Source: Lepidodermella squamata
Lineage: Eukaryota > Gastrotricha
Length of the DNA stretch: 64,000 bases
Assembly: GCA_047495785.1 (NCBI GenBank)
Contig: JBLDXI010000014.1
Coordinates: forward strand, 310,001-374,000
Reading direction: 5' to 3'
Positions 45,901 to 56,536 of this stretch are shown here, one piece after another. The position numbers and the translations under genes were made by a program. Below the pieces are notes generated by a model. That model saw nothing but the letters and a program-made list of their open reading frames with translations. It had not been told where the DNA came from and ran no database searches. Every line of letters begins with the position of its first letter. The first letter of the stretch is position 1.

Positions 45901-47380
45901 CTGGTTGAGCGGGACGACGTAGATGAGTGATGGATCGGTGTATTCACCTGGCGGAACAACGTCAGCCATCTGTGAATGCGTCAAATGAGCAACCATGATC
46001 GGCTTAGACGCAACGAGAGATGCGCGCGTCAACGGCTTCAGCCTGATTTGGTATGAAGTACCCGGCCTGACCAGGGTGAACTGTGACCGTTCGTCATTGC
46101 CATCTGGGTTGGTGATAACCAAAACAACAACAGTGTCAGGCTGCGATGCGATGACGTGAATTCGGTCTTCGCCGCGGTGAGGCGGGTAGTTGAACGCCAC
46201 GAAGCGCGTGCCCCACGTGTCGGTGGGCGGAATTTGTTCGACCAAGTGATCACGTGACTGCACATCTTGCTCGGTGACGTCGTCGCGAATCCACGTGCGC
46301 ACGTTACCAGAGAAAAACGCAACCGGGAAGTTTGACGTGATATGCGTGCCGGTTAAATCTTGCTCAGCTTGGAACTGAGCGACTTGGAAAGGTTGCAGAC
46401 GAATCTAAATTCGAAGGTCATGAAATAATCGATATCATAGAAACTAAAACTCACTCTAATAGTGTCGCCGTTTGAATAGGTCTTACCATCCCACTCCATC
46501 TCAATTTTCGGAATATCAGTATCGCCTGTATCTGGCAGTAAAGCGATGGAAACGATAGTGTCAGAATAGAGAGCTACAACAGCCATTTCAGTGTAAAGAA
46601 GCGATGGCTCGTAAGTGACGGCGTAGTAATCTGTTCCAAGAGCATCGGCTGGTATTTGCAAAAATCCATCAGACGTGTAAAATTCCTTGTTGAAACCGTA
46701 CACTGATGTCGTCGAATTAGTACGGATGTAGTAGCCTTTATTAGCCACCCTGGCGCCTGTTACACGCAGTGTATCAGCCAGCATAATTTTAGCCGCGCTG
46801 TCTGTCGAGCTGATGGTTAAAGACATGTTAGTCCTTTCCGGTAATGTATCGCTGTCACTGTCCAGCAGCAGGGGTGTTTGGATGATTGCTGAAATAGCCG
46901 GCCGGGCGGAGGTGACTCGGGGCCCGGGCGGTGGCACCGCACGTGCGATGATCATTTCGAGTTGAATGTAAATCGGGCGATCAGGCCTGTTCTCCATGAA
47001 ACCGCCGACGTACTCGTAACCATTTGTCGAGCCACGCCGCTCACAAGTCGCTACAGCGGCGCAATCTTCGTTGAACCGACCGTCACCGTCCTCATCGACT
47101 CCGTTGTAACAGTACTCTTCGTCGATTTTACCGTCGCAATCATTGTCGATACCATCACCGGGTCGAATTCTTCCATCAGGTACACATCGCTATAATAAAC
47201 AGCAATTCTTATGGAAAGCCGATGACAATCAAATTTATTTTGAACCCTGGGTCATGAAAATGTAATTTGAACTTGGAATTCAAGTGACTGTGCTATTAAA
47301 TGAAATTCGGTGCAAACCTGTTGGGCGTAGACTTGGCTTGCCAGAAGTAGTATCAAGTTGCAAGCAGACAACACTTTCAT
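42906..47380 (-). CDS. Mosaic adhesion protein 2 (same architecture)
   Basis: Nine exons (5' to 3'): 47318-47380, 46455-47189, 45556-46404, 44803-45333, 44528-44748, 44124-44278, 43739-44068, 43565-43686 and 42906-43511; phases agree, giving 1,203 residues. Signal peptide MKVLSACNLILLLASQVYA. Order as in protein 1: DNDCDGKIDEE and GVDEDGDG repeats; IgGFc-binding-like region; a second metal-binding repeat; a longer Thr/Arg linker; VWA; SUEL lectin (SANYGR) in exon 7; F5/8C split over exons 8 and 9; and a sushi-like tail (RCRQNGRWSVEKSCN). The VWA MIDAS reads DWTTA, not DxSxS, so metal-dependent binding may be lost. The intron between exons 8 and 9 splits F5/8C and is absent in protein 1. The two genes are tandem duplicates. 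Confidence 0.8.
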
Positions 47381-49509
47381 TCTCCGAAAATTCGTGGATA
47401 GCAATCGGGGACGGCGCCCGATTCAAGTTCAGCCGCGGACAAGTAATCACCTATAAAGGAAGTAAACAAATAAGGTTGTATCACAGTTAGGTCGAATCAA
47501 TTTGTCAGTTCATTAATCCGGCTAGTGATATGCCATCACTTTATTCACCCTTATAGCAACAAACTTAGATGGAGAGTGTTTACAAAAACTTTGCTGCTTT
47601 TTATCAGCCGAGGCATCCGAAATTAAACTTAGCTTAGTTGTTTGTTTTACGAAGCTCAGGCGCTCTATATGTAAAAGAAATTAAGGTAAACAATACATGA
47701 TGTGCCTAGCATTTTTTAAATTAGCCGCACTTATTCAACGGATGCCCAGCGTATAGGTGCGCGAGCTGTAAAAAAATTAACAAAAAAATAAATAATTACA
47801 GCGCGCTAATTTTCGACACGTGTAGTGCCAGTTAGAATAAAAAACGAGTGATATCTTACAGCAATTCCTTGCGAAGTGAATTATGAAACCGGCTTCGCAT
47901 TTTTTTTTAACATTTTCAAACAAATTGCTAGATGCAAGATTAAGATTAAACACGTATCATTAAGTCTACTTTCTACCTCGAGGCAATGATGCGCGGGGCG
48001 GTATGCTCCTGTCTTCTAAATTTAATTATTCCGGCAAACGTTTTTTTTGCCGAAATATGGCATATATTTGACTAGCCTTAAAAAAACTGCAGGCTTGTTT
48101 GCGGCCATTTTGTTTTCGAAAAGTTAACGCGCGTGGCAGAGGCGTGAAAGCGGCTCGTATACAACTTGCCACGATTATTAGGCTTGGCGTCAATTTCACA
48201 TAATATTTTAACATAAAGGCCATGCACCCACTGCCGGCATCTGTTCCTCATCCATCACGTATAGATTATGAGCAGGGAGTCATCTTTTGAACCTTGCTCT
48301 TTAGTATAATTGCTGTTTATCTAACTGCATGAAAGGCAACTCTAAAGAAGCTTTTTCTTAAAGGTTAAATAAGCTTAATTTTTAAGTGTCAGTTGGACTT
48401 GAATTAGAGTAAGCCAGATTTGCCAGATCGACCAGGCGAGCTAACCTCGATCCTTAGTTGACAGTTAGCCATCGAATTAAACTGGTATTAAAATGGATTC
48501 TGCTAATGACAATTTAATATAGGTCAGTTATAAGCACAGATAAAAAAGATGAGCGCATCAATAAAGCCCATAATATAATATCAACCCGCTATAAAAAGAG
48601 ATCGCCGAAAAAAGATGCCATGAGCCATGATGCTGTTGACAAGTTTCTCGTCTTCTTACACCTGAAGATATGCGCATCATTTTTTGTCCAAAAAATTGCT
48701 TCCAAATATCTGAGAAGAGGTTTTTTCAATTAATTCGCCCTTGACGCTGCTAAATAAAAAAGGTCTCACCTCAAGGTGTTAAGTCTGAAAATTATGATTT
48801 TTTACATATTGAATCACACGCTCCTTTACACTCGAATACGCGCTTCGAAAATGGTAATTAATGGGCCAGCATAATTTAAGATAAAAAACGGTAATTTCCT
48901 ACTTTTTCGGATGAAGTCAATCACCAAAAGTGGAATTTAATGGCACGATGTAGCACGTGGTAGAAGCGAAAATGCGGGATGGATAAATTTTGTTGCGGTA
49001 CTGACGATGGATGCTCGATATAGATGCTACTTTCAATTAATAATATTATCAGCAAAGAAGTAATGTTTTGAACAACGCGTCGCAGCCCAGGTATTTCAGG
49101 CCAGAGTTTATTGCCATCATTATTCTGCTAGCCGGAATGAGAAAGAAGCATTCTGCCGCACTTCATAGCCATTTGCGATTTTCTTCATGTAAACTGTTTT
49201 GGCAACAAGCATCACGTGAGAGAATTGCTATCTGCAATATTGAGAGTATATACCTTTTACACGTTGGTAGATTTGTCACCTTTCTAAGACTATAAAACTG
49301 CCCACTCGCTCATGGAGTTTAAACAGAAATTCGGCAGGCGGCCTGCGTGAGCAGAGGCCGTTTTTTCTGCCGCACCAACTTTGAAGGCGGCGTCAGCATT
49401 CATCGCACTCATCCACACTGATGTTGTGTTCACCTATTAAACTCGAGCGAAGAAGCCTCGAGCAATTTTCAATTAAAATTTTCATTATTTATTAATTTTT
49501 TTTTATATG
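47381..49509. other. Intergenic region, no gene seen
   Basis: About 2.1 kb, AT-rich, with only short frames lacking domains. It lies upstream of mosaic gene 2 and downstream of the minus-strand Ly6 gene. Confidence 0.45.
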
Positions 49510-50040
49510 TCATCTCTTGGATAAAGTTCGAAAGAGCAACACTGCTGTTGGTAGAGCAAGGTAAGCTATTAAGGAATTGTGCTTGACAAGCGGAGCGGCG
49601 TTACAGAAGTCTACCGTGGAACAAAAATAGGCCTGAAAGTCGCATAAAGATTAATTATAATTGATGCTGGTTCAACTCTTACTGTTTTCGTGCTGTTGTA
49701 AACTATCATCGGCGTTAAGAAGTAGATGCTGTCCTCGCAGCCTCTGAAAGGAAATTTTAACTCAACATTTAAATGAACATCGATTCTACCTGATATATAA
49801 TTTAGAACCTGTAGAGTCACTTTGAATCACTTTCGAGCAGGCTTTGCAGTTATAAGCCCACGCTGAATTGGCGGGATTATCCGAGTTGTAGGAAACTCCG
49901 ACCAGACATGTCACCACCGCAGCTGTAAAATTCGTTGAATTGAACTCTGAGAACGGGTATCAACCTGAAGTCTCACCGTCAATCACCGGTAAACACAATG
50001 TTAATGCATAGAATATTTGAAATGTTCGCCATTCGTGCAT
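49510..50040 (-). CDS. Ly6/uPAR three-finger protein, GPI-anchored
   Basis: Four exons (5' to 3'): 49965-50040, 49790-49922, 49683-49743 and 49510-49632, with phases 1, 2 and 0, give 130 residues. Signal peptide MHEWRTFQIFYALTLCLPVIDG. The body has the Cys pattern of the Ly6 fold (TCLVG, NCKACSK, RGCED) and ends FCSTVDFCNAAP, matching the C-terminal C-N signature of the family. A hydrophobic tail (SLIAYLALPTAVLLF) after that fits a GPI-attachment signal. Introns are small. It is divergently paired with the gene at 50336. Family members modulate ion channels or septate junctions; a link to the channels in this window is speculation. Confidence 0.7.
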
Positions 50041-50335
50041 AGCAAAAATTACATCGATACAGGCGTAAAAGATGAGCAGTGCTTGGCTGTGAAGCTGAAA
50101 CACAACTGACGAGAGAGAGAGCATTAGCACAGCCCGCGCACGCCAGTTAACAACTTTTACTATCAAGAAGAACATGAACACATTTTAGTCGTGAAATTAA
50201 TTGACTCGGTTGACAAGTGCTCATCTTAACTGTCATCACTATTGTTTAATTCTTTCTTCTCGAGGCGAAAACGATGCTGCAGTGAATTATTTTCACTGAA
50301 TCATTAACGTTATACGCTTCCCGAAACGCAGCAGC

Positions 50336-50819
50336 ATGAACCAGTTATCATTCAGTATTCTTGCTACTCTAGTCATCACTCTCCAAACAGGTGGGTAAAC
50401 GGCGCCATGATTTTGCTTTTGAGATTCAAATCTCGTTTGAGCAGTCAAAGTAACCGCGGTGATTAATTGCTACGTGAGCAGCAGTCTAAACAACAACCTA
50501 CCAGGATCAATAACGTCTGGAAGCTGCGCAGCTTGCCTGAAGCAAATGTTGGCTATTTCGTTGCTTCCATTTCATATTTGATATGACTTTTATTTCCTTG
50601 TGTTCTAGAGACATCTACAACAGCAGCTATATCGCCTACTACAGGCGATGCTTAAGCGATGCCAGCAAGTCTTCAGACTGCACAAGAAGCGGCATTTCCA
50701 CCTTCTGCTATTGCGATACCGAGTTATGCAATTCAGCAGTGACTAACCATCTTATAGAGATGTTTATTCTTAAATTATTAACTTGTATCTTTGTTGCAGT
50801 TCTTATCTGTAGATATTGA
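50336..50819 (+). CDS. Ly6/uPAR three-finger protein, GPI-anchored (divergent partner)
   Basis: Exons 50336-50390, 50445-50547 (or 50559) and 50609-50819 give 122 or 126 residues; both donor choices (GTTGGC and GTTGCT) keep phase 2. Signal peptide MNQLSFSILATLVITLQT. The Cys pattern is INCYVS, SCAACLK, RRCLSD, DCTR and STFCYCDTELCNSA, closing with the Ly6 C-N signature. The C-terminal hydrophobic tail (ILKLLTCIFVAVLICRY) is a GPI signal. It lies head to head with the minus-strand Ly6 gene, with 295 nt between start codons, so the two may share a promoter region. Confidence 0.7.
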
Positions 50820-50894
50820 TTGCTCATCGGATTTGAATAAAAATTTGATAGAAAATTAACACCGGAAATCTTATAGATTTGATGTTTCATTGTT

Positions 50895-52475
50895 TTAGCC
50901 TGACAAAGCCTGACCAGCCTTTCTCTCAGCCATCTGAGCCAAGAAAAGACTCTGAGGCTGAACACTGTTGCCATGCTGTTCCCAGCTTCGGCTCAGCTCG
51001 GCCCCTCCAACTGCCCACGAAAAGTCAGGCTGTTTCCGAGTGCCGACGTGGCCGATCGCGAAGTTCCAATCCGTGATTGGACTCTGCAACTGAAGCGTGC
51101 CACGAGTGTTCCAAGCGACGAAATTCGCCCCAGTCCAGCCATGACCGCTGCCGTAGTACAACCGATTTTCGATGGAAATCGACCCCTTGCAGTTGTCGTA
51201 TAAACCAGCAACACTCCATCGATGATGAGGCTCACTGCTAGCGAATTCATTCACAGATTCGCAGTTGTAGAAAACAGTTGGACCTGTAGTACGAGCACCC
51301 CAAACAAAAGCATGTCTCGCCCCGGAGGCGAAACAATTTTCGAACAAAACTTCACTCGCCTTCTCAACGTAGTAAGTATAGCGCCGCATTCCTTCAATCT
51401 TAGAAACAGGGTCCGTATGCTTAGCATCTCGAATGGTGACGCGTTTCGTAAAAGACTTGACGTGGACGAAATGATCGAAATATTTGCCGCAAATGCGTCG
51501 CGCAAATGAGTCCAGGGCTCCGTAGAACGTGACCAAATTATCGGCATGATTTTCATCGGCATAGTACCGAGTAGAGTTCTTACTGCTGTAGGGCAGAGTT
51601 ATCGATGGATCGTAGTACGAATAAGAGCACAAGTCTTCAATGCCAACATGATCGACAGCTTTATCGAGGGAATACTTCCGGATGTAACCACCGCCCCATT
51701 TCGGGTCAATCGCCTCGGTCAGTGGGACATCGATGGTGACAGAGTTGGCAGAGACCCCAGTAAGCGTACGTTCATGGCGTGAGTCGAATGGCGTCCAGTC
51801 CACTAGGCCGTCTCTGCGGTCAGCTGGAGCTTGGCTTTTGATTTGATCCATGCCGGTGATTTTAATCCAATCTTCGTTCTTCCTCGCAAAAATGTACACT
51901 TTATCGCCAACTTTAAAATTAGTCGAAGCTCCAGTAACTGGGACTTGCTTAGTGCCGACTTTGATGTAGCCCTCGATTTCCATAACCTTGCCAGAATAGC
52001 GGTGCGCAATGTCGGCATTGCCAGCTTGAATCAAGCTGTAGACAAATTTCCCCGACCCGTATAGCGTTGTATTGCTTTGCCCAGCGCCACGAATTACGAC
52101 CCCAGACACGTTAAGGTAGACGGTCCGGTCGATGATATACTCACCCGCTGAAAGGAGAACAGCGCCTCGAAAGCCATTGCTGTCGACAGGGCTATCCGCG
52201 AGGTCGTAGATAGCTTTCTGAATCTGAGCTACGTCACTTTTGCCGGCACCCAAAGGCCGTAGGGTTGTTTTTGTTGGCACATTAGGAATTTCTTTGTCCC
52301 CATGGTGATAGCCGACGTAGGAAAAATCGACAATTGTATCGCCCTGATCGTTGTAAGGCACGTACAACAACTTTCCATTGCTTTGGAGTCTGACGTAAGA
52401 GCTCTCGTGAACAAGGCTTTGTACAAGCCCAATCAAATTCAAAGCTACAAGCAAGAGTACATTTATTCGCCTCAT
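50895..52475 (-). CDS. Secreted right-handed beta-helix protein (pectate-lyase-superfamily-like), copy A
   Basis: Intronless, 526 residues from the ATG at 52475, chosen because it opens signal peptide MRRINVLLLVALNLIGLVQS; the frame upstream is open but polar. The start of the helix carries LGAGKSDVAQIQKAI, typical of Pectate_lyase_3-type beta-helix proteins, followed by GAVLLSAGEYIID and VVIRGAGQSNTTLYG. The C-terminal half has EPHHRWSVAGLYDNCKG and GSGHGWTGANFVAWN. Such proteins cleave or bind acidic or plant/microbial polysaccharides. Proteins of this shape are best known to me from bacteria and fungi, so a foreign origin is plausible, and the lack of introns agrees. It is paired with copy B at 53511. 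Confidence 0.75.
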   Translation of the reverse strand: MRRINVLLLVALNLIGLVQSLVHESSYVRLQSNGKLLYVPYNDQGDTIVDFSYVGYHHGDKEIPNVPTKTTLRPLGAGKSDVAQIQKAIYDLADSPVDSNGFRGAVLLSAGEYIIDRTVYLNVSGVVIRGAGQSNTTLYGSGKFVYSLIQAGNADIAHRYSGKVMEIEGYIKVGTKQVPVTGASTNFKVGDKVYIFARKNEDWIKITGMDQIKSQAPADRRDGLVDWTPFDSRHERTLTGVSANSVTIDVPLTEAIDPKWGGGYIRKYSLDKAVDHVGIEDLCSYSYYDPSITLPYSSKNSTRYYADENHADNLVTFYGALDSFARRICGKYFDHFVHVKSFTKRVTIRDAKHTDPVSKIEGMRRYTYYVEKASEVLFENCFASGARHAFVWGARTTGPTVFYNCESVNEFASSEPHHRWSVAGLYDNCKGSISIENRLYYGSGHGWTGANFVAWNTRGTLQLQSPITDWNFAIGHVGTRKQPDFSWAVGGAELSRSWEQHGNSVQPQSLFLAQMAERKAGQALSG

Positions 52476-53464
52476 TTTTTCAAATGACTGTAAGTTCGGT
52501 ATCATTCCGTTATCATACGTTATCAGTCCGTAGAAAAGGTCGAAGTGTTCACGATAAAATAAAAATAAATTCAAGTCTATAGAAATGTCGAAGTCAATTA
52601 TTGAACTTTACATGGTCTTGAAACTTTTAATTTTATTGTGGCGAGTCATTTGCGGATTAGTGATTAGCGGGTTTGTTCAAATTCGGCTGTCTAATATAAT
52701 TATAGGAGGGCTGTCCACAGGCTGGGTGTGGGCCTGGTTTTGAAAACCCGTACCGATGAAATCCACCCCTATTTGTCCACTAAATTCGACAGGAAGTAAT
52801 CAAGCAATTCAAAGACTTTCAAGTATTTTTCGCTGTTTCACACTTTCGCCTTAAACAGGTGGAGGCGCTGAAGAGTGACGTAGATAGGGCTTTGAAAACT
52901 GACTTCACGAAACGAACTACAGAGTTTATCTTGTTGATAAACTCGTGATTTTGTGGGAGCCTTATCTTGTTTTTTCTTGTATACGGGTCGTGTTTACAGA
53001 CGGGCCTGGTCACGCCACGATTTTTTGAGCCGTGGAAAACCCTGGGTATAGGTAAGTACCTGAGTAAGTGATACCTGCACAAAGCATGATGATGCAGGTA
53101 TGGTAAGGAAGCAAGGTGAATTCGATAGGTTTGGAAAATTGCCTGTGAAAATCTGTGAAACAAGCTGTTGCATTTATTGCGTTCCATTCGTTCTAGTTGT
53201 ACAGAAAAGCCGTAAAAAATGAGTTCAAAGACCAGGACAAGTAAAAAGCACGACACTAGTGGTATAAGCGATAAAAGTCACTTAATTTTATCTTGATTGC
53301 GATTATTAATAACAATAATTGAGAATGTTTTAGACGTCTACCAGGTGACGAAAGTAGTAGTTTGATTTCAAGATTGCTGTTAAACCAGTTCCCAGGGGAC
53401 ATATTGCAGCGAACCAGTTTTACCGGGCCCATGGAGGTCACCGGGTGTTTTCTCAAAGGTTTCC
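52476..53464. other. Divergent promoter region between the beta-helix genes
   Basis: About 1 kb without a gene. It must hold the promoters of both copies. The minus-strand frame at 52819-53256 lacks any domain. Confidence 0.45.
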
Positions 53465-53473
53465 TATATAAAG
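53465..53473 (+). promoter_or_regulatory. TATA box of beta-helix copy B
   Basis: TATATAAAG lies 38 nt before the start codon, implying a very short leader. Confidence 0.6.
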
Positions 53474-53510
53474 CCTGTTAATTTATGCAGCAGTGTAAGG
53501 AAGAGAAACT

Positions 53511-55055
53511 ATGCAAATATTGATACTTTCTGCTCTGTGTTTACTCGGCTTCGCTGAAGCTGCAGTTAACAGTAAATACGTCAAGGCAAACACCGATGGA
53601 ACTCTGAAATATACCGCCTACAATAGCCAGGGCGATGTTATCCCCGACTTTTCACAGGTCGGCTATAGAGCTGGAGACCAGGCCATTCCGAATAATGCTC
53701 CGACTAAAATCACTCTGAAGCCGCTCGGAGGCGGGAAAAGCGACGTCGCTCAGATTCAAAATGCCATCAATGAAGTCGGCAAAATGGCGGCTAACAGCGA
53801 CGGCTTCAAAGGCGCTGTTCTACTGTCAGCTGGCGAGTACAAAATCGACAACACTATCTACCTTAAATCGTCTGGAGTAGTGCTGCGAGGAGCTGGTCGC
53901 GACAAAACAATCTTGTACGGAAGTGCGGCTAAAGTTTACGCCCTCATCGAAATCGGCAACAAAAACTCGGCGGTGAAAGATACTGGAAGCGCTGCTGAGC
54001 TCAAGGGCTATATCAAAGTTGGCACGAAAGAAATACCGGTAACAAACGCGGCTAATTTATTCAAAGCTGGCGATTCCATCTCGATTTACGCGCGGAAGAA
54101 CAGCGCTTGGATTAAGAAGCTTGGCATGGATAAGTTGAAAGACCTCGCCCCGGCTGATCGCAAGGATTCGACAACCAACTGGACCCCGTTCGATTCCCGA
54201 ACTGATCGAGTGGTTAGCCAAGTGAAAGCGAACTCCATCGTAATTGATGTCCCATTGGTCGAAGCTATCGATCCGCAGTGGGGCGGTGGTTTCATTAAAA
54301 AATACGAATTGACAGGGAAAGTTTCCAAAATTGGAGTTGAAGATCTTGGCAGCCGGTCCTACTACAACACGGGCGTCAAGGCCACGTACAAGGGCGCGTC
54401 TTATTTCTCAGATGAGAAACATGCTGAACATCTGCTGGTGTTCTATGCTACGTATGATTCCTACGCTCGCCGCTTGTCTGGAAAAAACTTTAACCATTTC
54501 ATCGGAGTCAAAGGCTACTCGAAGCGCATTACGGTCAGCGATTGCGATCACACTGAGCCTGTGTCTAAACTCGAAGGCAGCCGTCGCTATACTTACCACA
54601 TTCATAAGGCTACTCAGGTGCTGTTCGAAAACTGCCGAGCGCAAAAAGCTCGTCACGCCTTCGTCTTGAGCTCGAGAACAACAGGCCCGAATGTGTTCTA
54701 CAACTGCAGATCAACCACTGATTACGCAACTAGCGAGCCGCACGACCGTTGGATCGTTGGCGGTCTCTACGATAACTGCAAGGGACTGTTCGCCATTCAA
54801 AACCGAGGATACATGGGCACTGGTCATGGCTGGGCCGGGGCTAATTTCGTCGCCTGGAATACCGAGGGCGATCTGGCTCTTCACAGCCCCGTGACTGACT
54901 GGAACCACGCGATCGGCCATGTTGGCAACAAGAAGGCGATTGCCTTCCCACAGGCCCCGGGAGGTGCCGATCGTAGCTGGGAGCACTTGGGAACCCACGT
55001 CGAGCCGAAGAGTCTATATCTGGCTCAAAAAACGCATCGCTCTAAGAGCGGTTGA
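53511..55055 (+). CDS. Secreted right-handed beta-helix protein (pectate-lyase-superfamily-like), copy B
   Basis: Intronless, 514 residues. Signal peptide MQILILSALCLLGFAEA. It parallels copy A throughout: LGGGKSDVAQIQNAI, GAVLLSAGEYKIDNTIYL, VVLRGAGRDKTILYG, GGGFIKKYEL, EPHDRWIVGGLYDNCKG, GTGHGWAGANFVAWN and WNHAIGHVG. Conserved acidic and His positions in the C-terminal repeats probably line the substrate groove, but I cannot name catalytic residues. Likely an extracellular polysaccharide-degrading enzyme of the gut or saliva. Confidence 0.8.
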   Translation: MQILILSALCLLGFAEAAVNSKYVKANTDGTLKYTAYNSQGDVIPDFSQVGYRAGDQAIPNNAPTKITLKPLGGGKSDVAQIQNAINEVGKMAANSDGFKGAVLLSAGEYKIDNTIYLKSSGVVLRGAGRDKTILYGSAAKVYALIEIGNKNSAVKDTGSAAELKGYIKVGTKEIPVTNAANLFKAGDSISIYARKNSAWIKKLGMDKLKDLAPADRKDSTTNWTPFDSRTDRVVSQVKANSIVIDVPLVEAIDPQWGGGFIKKYELTGKVSKIGVEDLGSRSYYNTGVKATYKGASYFSDEKHAEHLLVFYATYDSYARRLSGKNFNHFIGVKGYSKRITVSDCDHTEPVSKLEGSRRYTYHIHKATQVLFENCRAQKARHAFVLSSRTTGPNVFYNCRSTTDYATSEPHDRWIVGGLYDNCKGLFAIQNRGYMGTGHGWAGANFVAWNTEGDLALHSPVTDWNHAIGHVGNKKAIAFPQAPGGADRSWEHLGTHVEPKSLYLAQKTHRSKSG

Positions 55056-55191
55056 GCGTCAACATAAAAAACATGAAATCACGCAAGTTACATGTCACAT
55101 GGAATTTTATTATTGCGTGATCATTTATCTTCAATAAAATTTGGCACAACATTTTGAGTGCAGAACTAGCGAAAGCATTTGAATTTATATT

Positions 55192-56487
55192 TTACTCGCA
55201 ACCCCAGGTGTTGCTTCTGGATAGCCTTGGTTTCTTTCCCCAATTGCAGCAGAAGTAGTTGTTGTTTCCTGGCAGGAGGGGTAGGTTGACGGGATCTGCC
55301 GTAGTACCACCGCAAATGTGAGCGTTAGCAGGCGTGGGGACATTGGCAGGCGGGGCGGGTGGTGATCCACCGCTGCTTGTCACTGGTCCGGGAGCTGGTG
55401 CTCCAGACGCTGGGTTACATTTGCCGTCAGTAGGGGTGAAGCCCCAGTTGCAGCAGTTAGGAGTTCCTGGGATAAGAGGCTGGTTAACCGGATCAGGGGA
55501 CACGCCGTTGCAGTTGAAGGCGTTCGGCGGTGGACCAGCAGCTGAGTTGCCGCCGCCGCTCGGGCTTGGAGGCGCGACGCCGGTATCGCATTTAACAGGG
55601 CGGACTTGTGTAATTTCGCAACTTCCCGCCATACCAGCCCCGCTGCATAGCATATTGAATGATTTTGTATCAAGATCGAAATGCGGGTGAGAGTTGCTGG
55701 CACACCAGTCGCACTTCTGCTCCACCACCTTATTTCCACAGCCGAACCCGCCGCATTTGCTATAGCCCAGCTGAGGCAAGGTTCCGGCGCAAGGTATGTT
55801 CGGGTACAGGTTTGGCGAGTCGTAGCATTGTCTCTCGCCGCATTCATGAAAAGACCCTTGATCGTCCGACGAAGTTGAACCATCACAGCGGCAATAACCA
55901 GCGCATCGATCTGTCAAAGCAACTGTCACCTTACCGCCCGGGCCAGTCAGCTCGTAACACAGCCCAGAGGCGTGGGTGAGGCCTAGACCCCATAGAGGGA
56001 CGAATGTTGCCGGATCGACGTGAGCGATTTGCGAATTGCCAATGAGCATCGGCCCGGATGCGGCGATACCGACACAGTTGTTAGACCCATCGCCGCAAAC
56101 TGGCAAGTTTAGAGAAGCTGCCGCTTTCTTAGCCATGCCGTAAATATCACCACCTAGAGCTCCTTGACAACCACCGACAGCTAGCTCGCAGTAGTATGTC
56201 GCGTACGCTTTCGGAATTGTAGCAAGGCCTTGGTAGCCGTTTTTGTATTGACACCGGCCATTTACGCAATCGCCAAGCCTGGGTGGGCAAGTTTCTGGGT
56301 TGCAAAGAACCGGCGGTAGGCAAACTTGGATCGAGCCGCTGATAGTGACCATACTGCCTTGGTTCTGGTAGCCACAAGCCGGCGCCCCGGCAACCTGTGA
56401 AACAATGCCGCCAGGTAGCGTTTGAGCCAATGCAGCTGGAACAGCAAAAATTACGAAACTTGAAATCAGCATTAACTTCATCGTCAT
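55192..56487 (-). CDS. Secreted double-psi-barrel (GH45/barwin-like) protein with two C-terminal Cys modules
   Basis: Intronless, 431 residues from ATG 56487 (signal peptide MTMKLMLISSFVIFAVPAALA; the next ATG, two codons on, would also do). A Cys-rich N-terminal part (CLPPVLCNPETCPPRLGDC) precedes a core of about 190 residues with VALTDRCAGYCRCDG and NSHPHFDLDTKSF. The HFDL strand matches the catalytic-Asp strand of GH45 endoglucanases and other double-psi beta-barrels. The usual GH45 start (TRYWDCC) is not seen; ATYYCEL stands there. After a Pro/Ser/Gly linker come two related modules of about 40 residues, each with DPVN.PL.PG and CCNWG, possibly a new binding module. A cellulose- or microbial-wall-active role is likely but not proven. 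Confidence 0.7.
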   Translation of the reverse strand: MTMKLMLISSFVIFAVPAALAQTLPGGIVSQVAGAPACGYQNQGSMVTISGSIQVCLPPVLCNPETCPPRLGDCVNGRCQYKNGYQGLATIPKAYATYYCELAVGGCQGALGGDIYGMAKKAAASLNLPVCGDGSNNCVGIAASGPMLIGNSQIAHVDPATFVPLWGLGLTHASGLCYELTGPGGKVTVALTDRCAGYCRCDGSTSSDDQGSFHECGERQCYDSPNLYPNIPCAGTLPQLGYSKCGGFGCGNKVVEQKCDWCASNSHPHFDLDTKSFNMLCSGAGMAGSCEITQVRPVKCDTGVAPPSPSGGGNSAAGPPPNAFNCNGVSPDPVNQPLIPGTPNCCNWGFTPTDGKCNPASGAPAPGPVTSSGGSPPAPPANVPTPANAHICGGTTADPVNLPLLPGNNNYFCCNWGKKPRLSRSNTWGCE

Positions 56488-56536
56488 TATTTTGCAGTAA
56501 AAAATGTGCGCAAAGTAGAATGGACAATTGGCCCGG

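Noticed and set aside
52819-53256. 145-codon minus-strand frame between the beta-helix genes
   Set aside because: No signal, domain or paralogue; it lies in the divergent promoter region.
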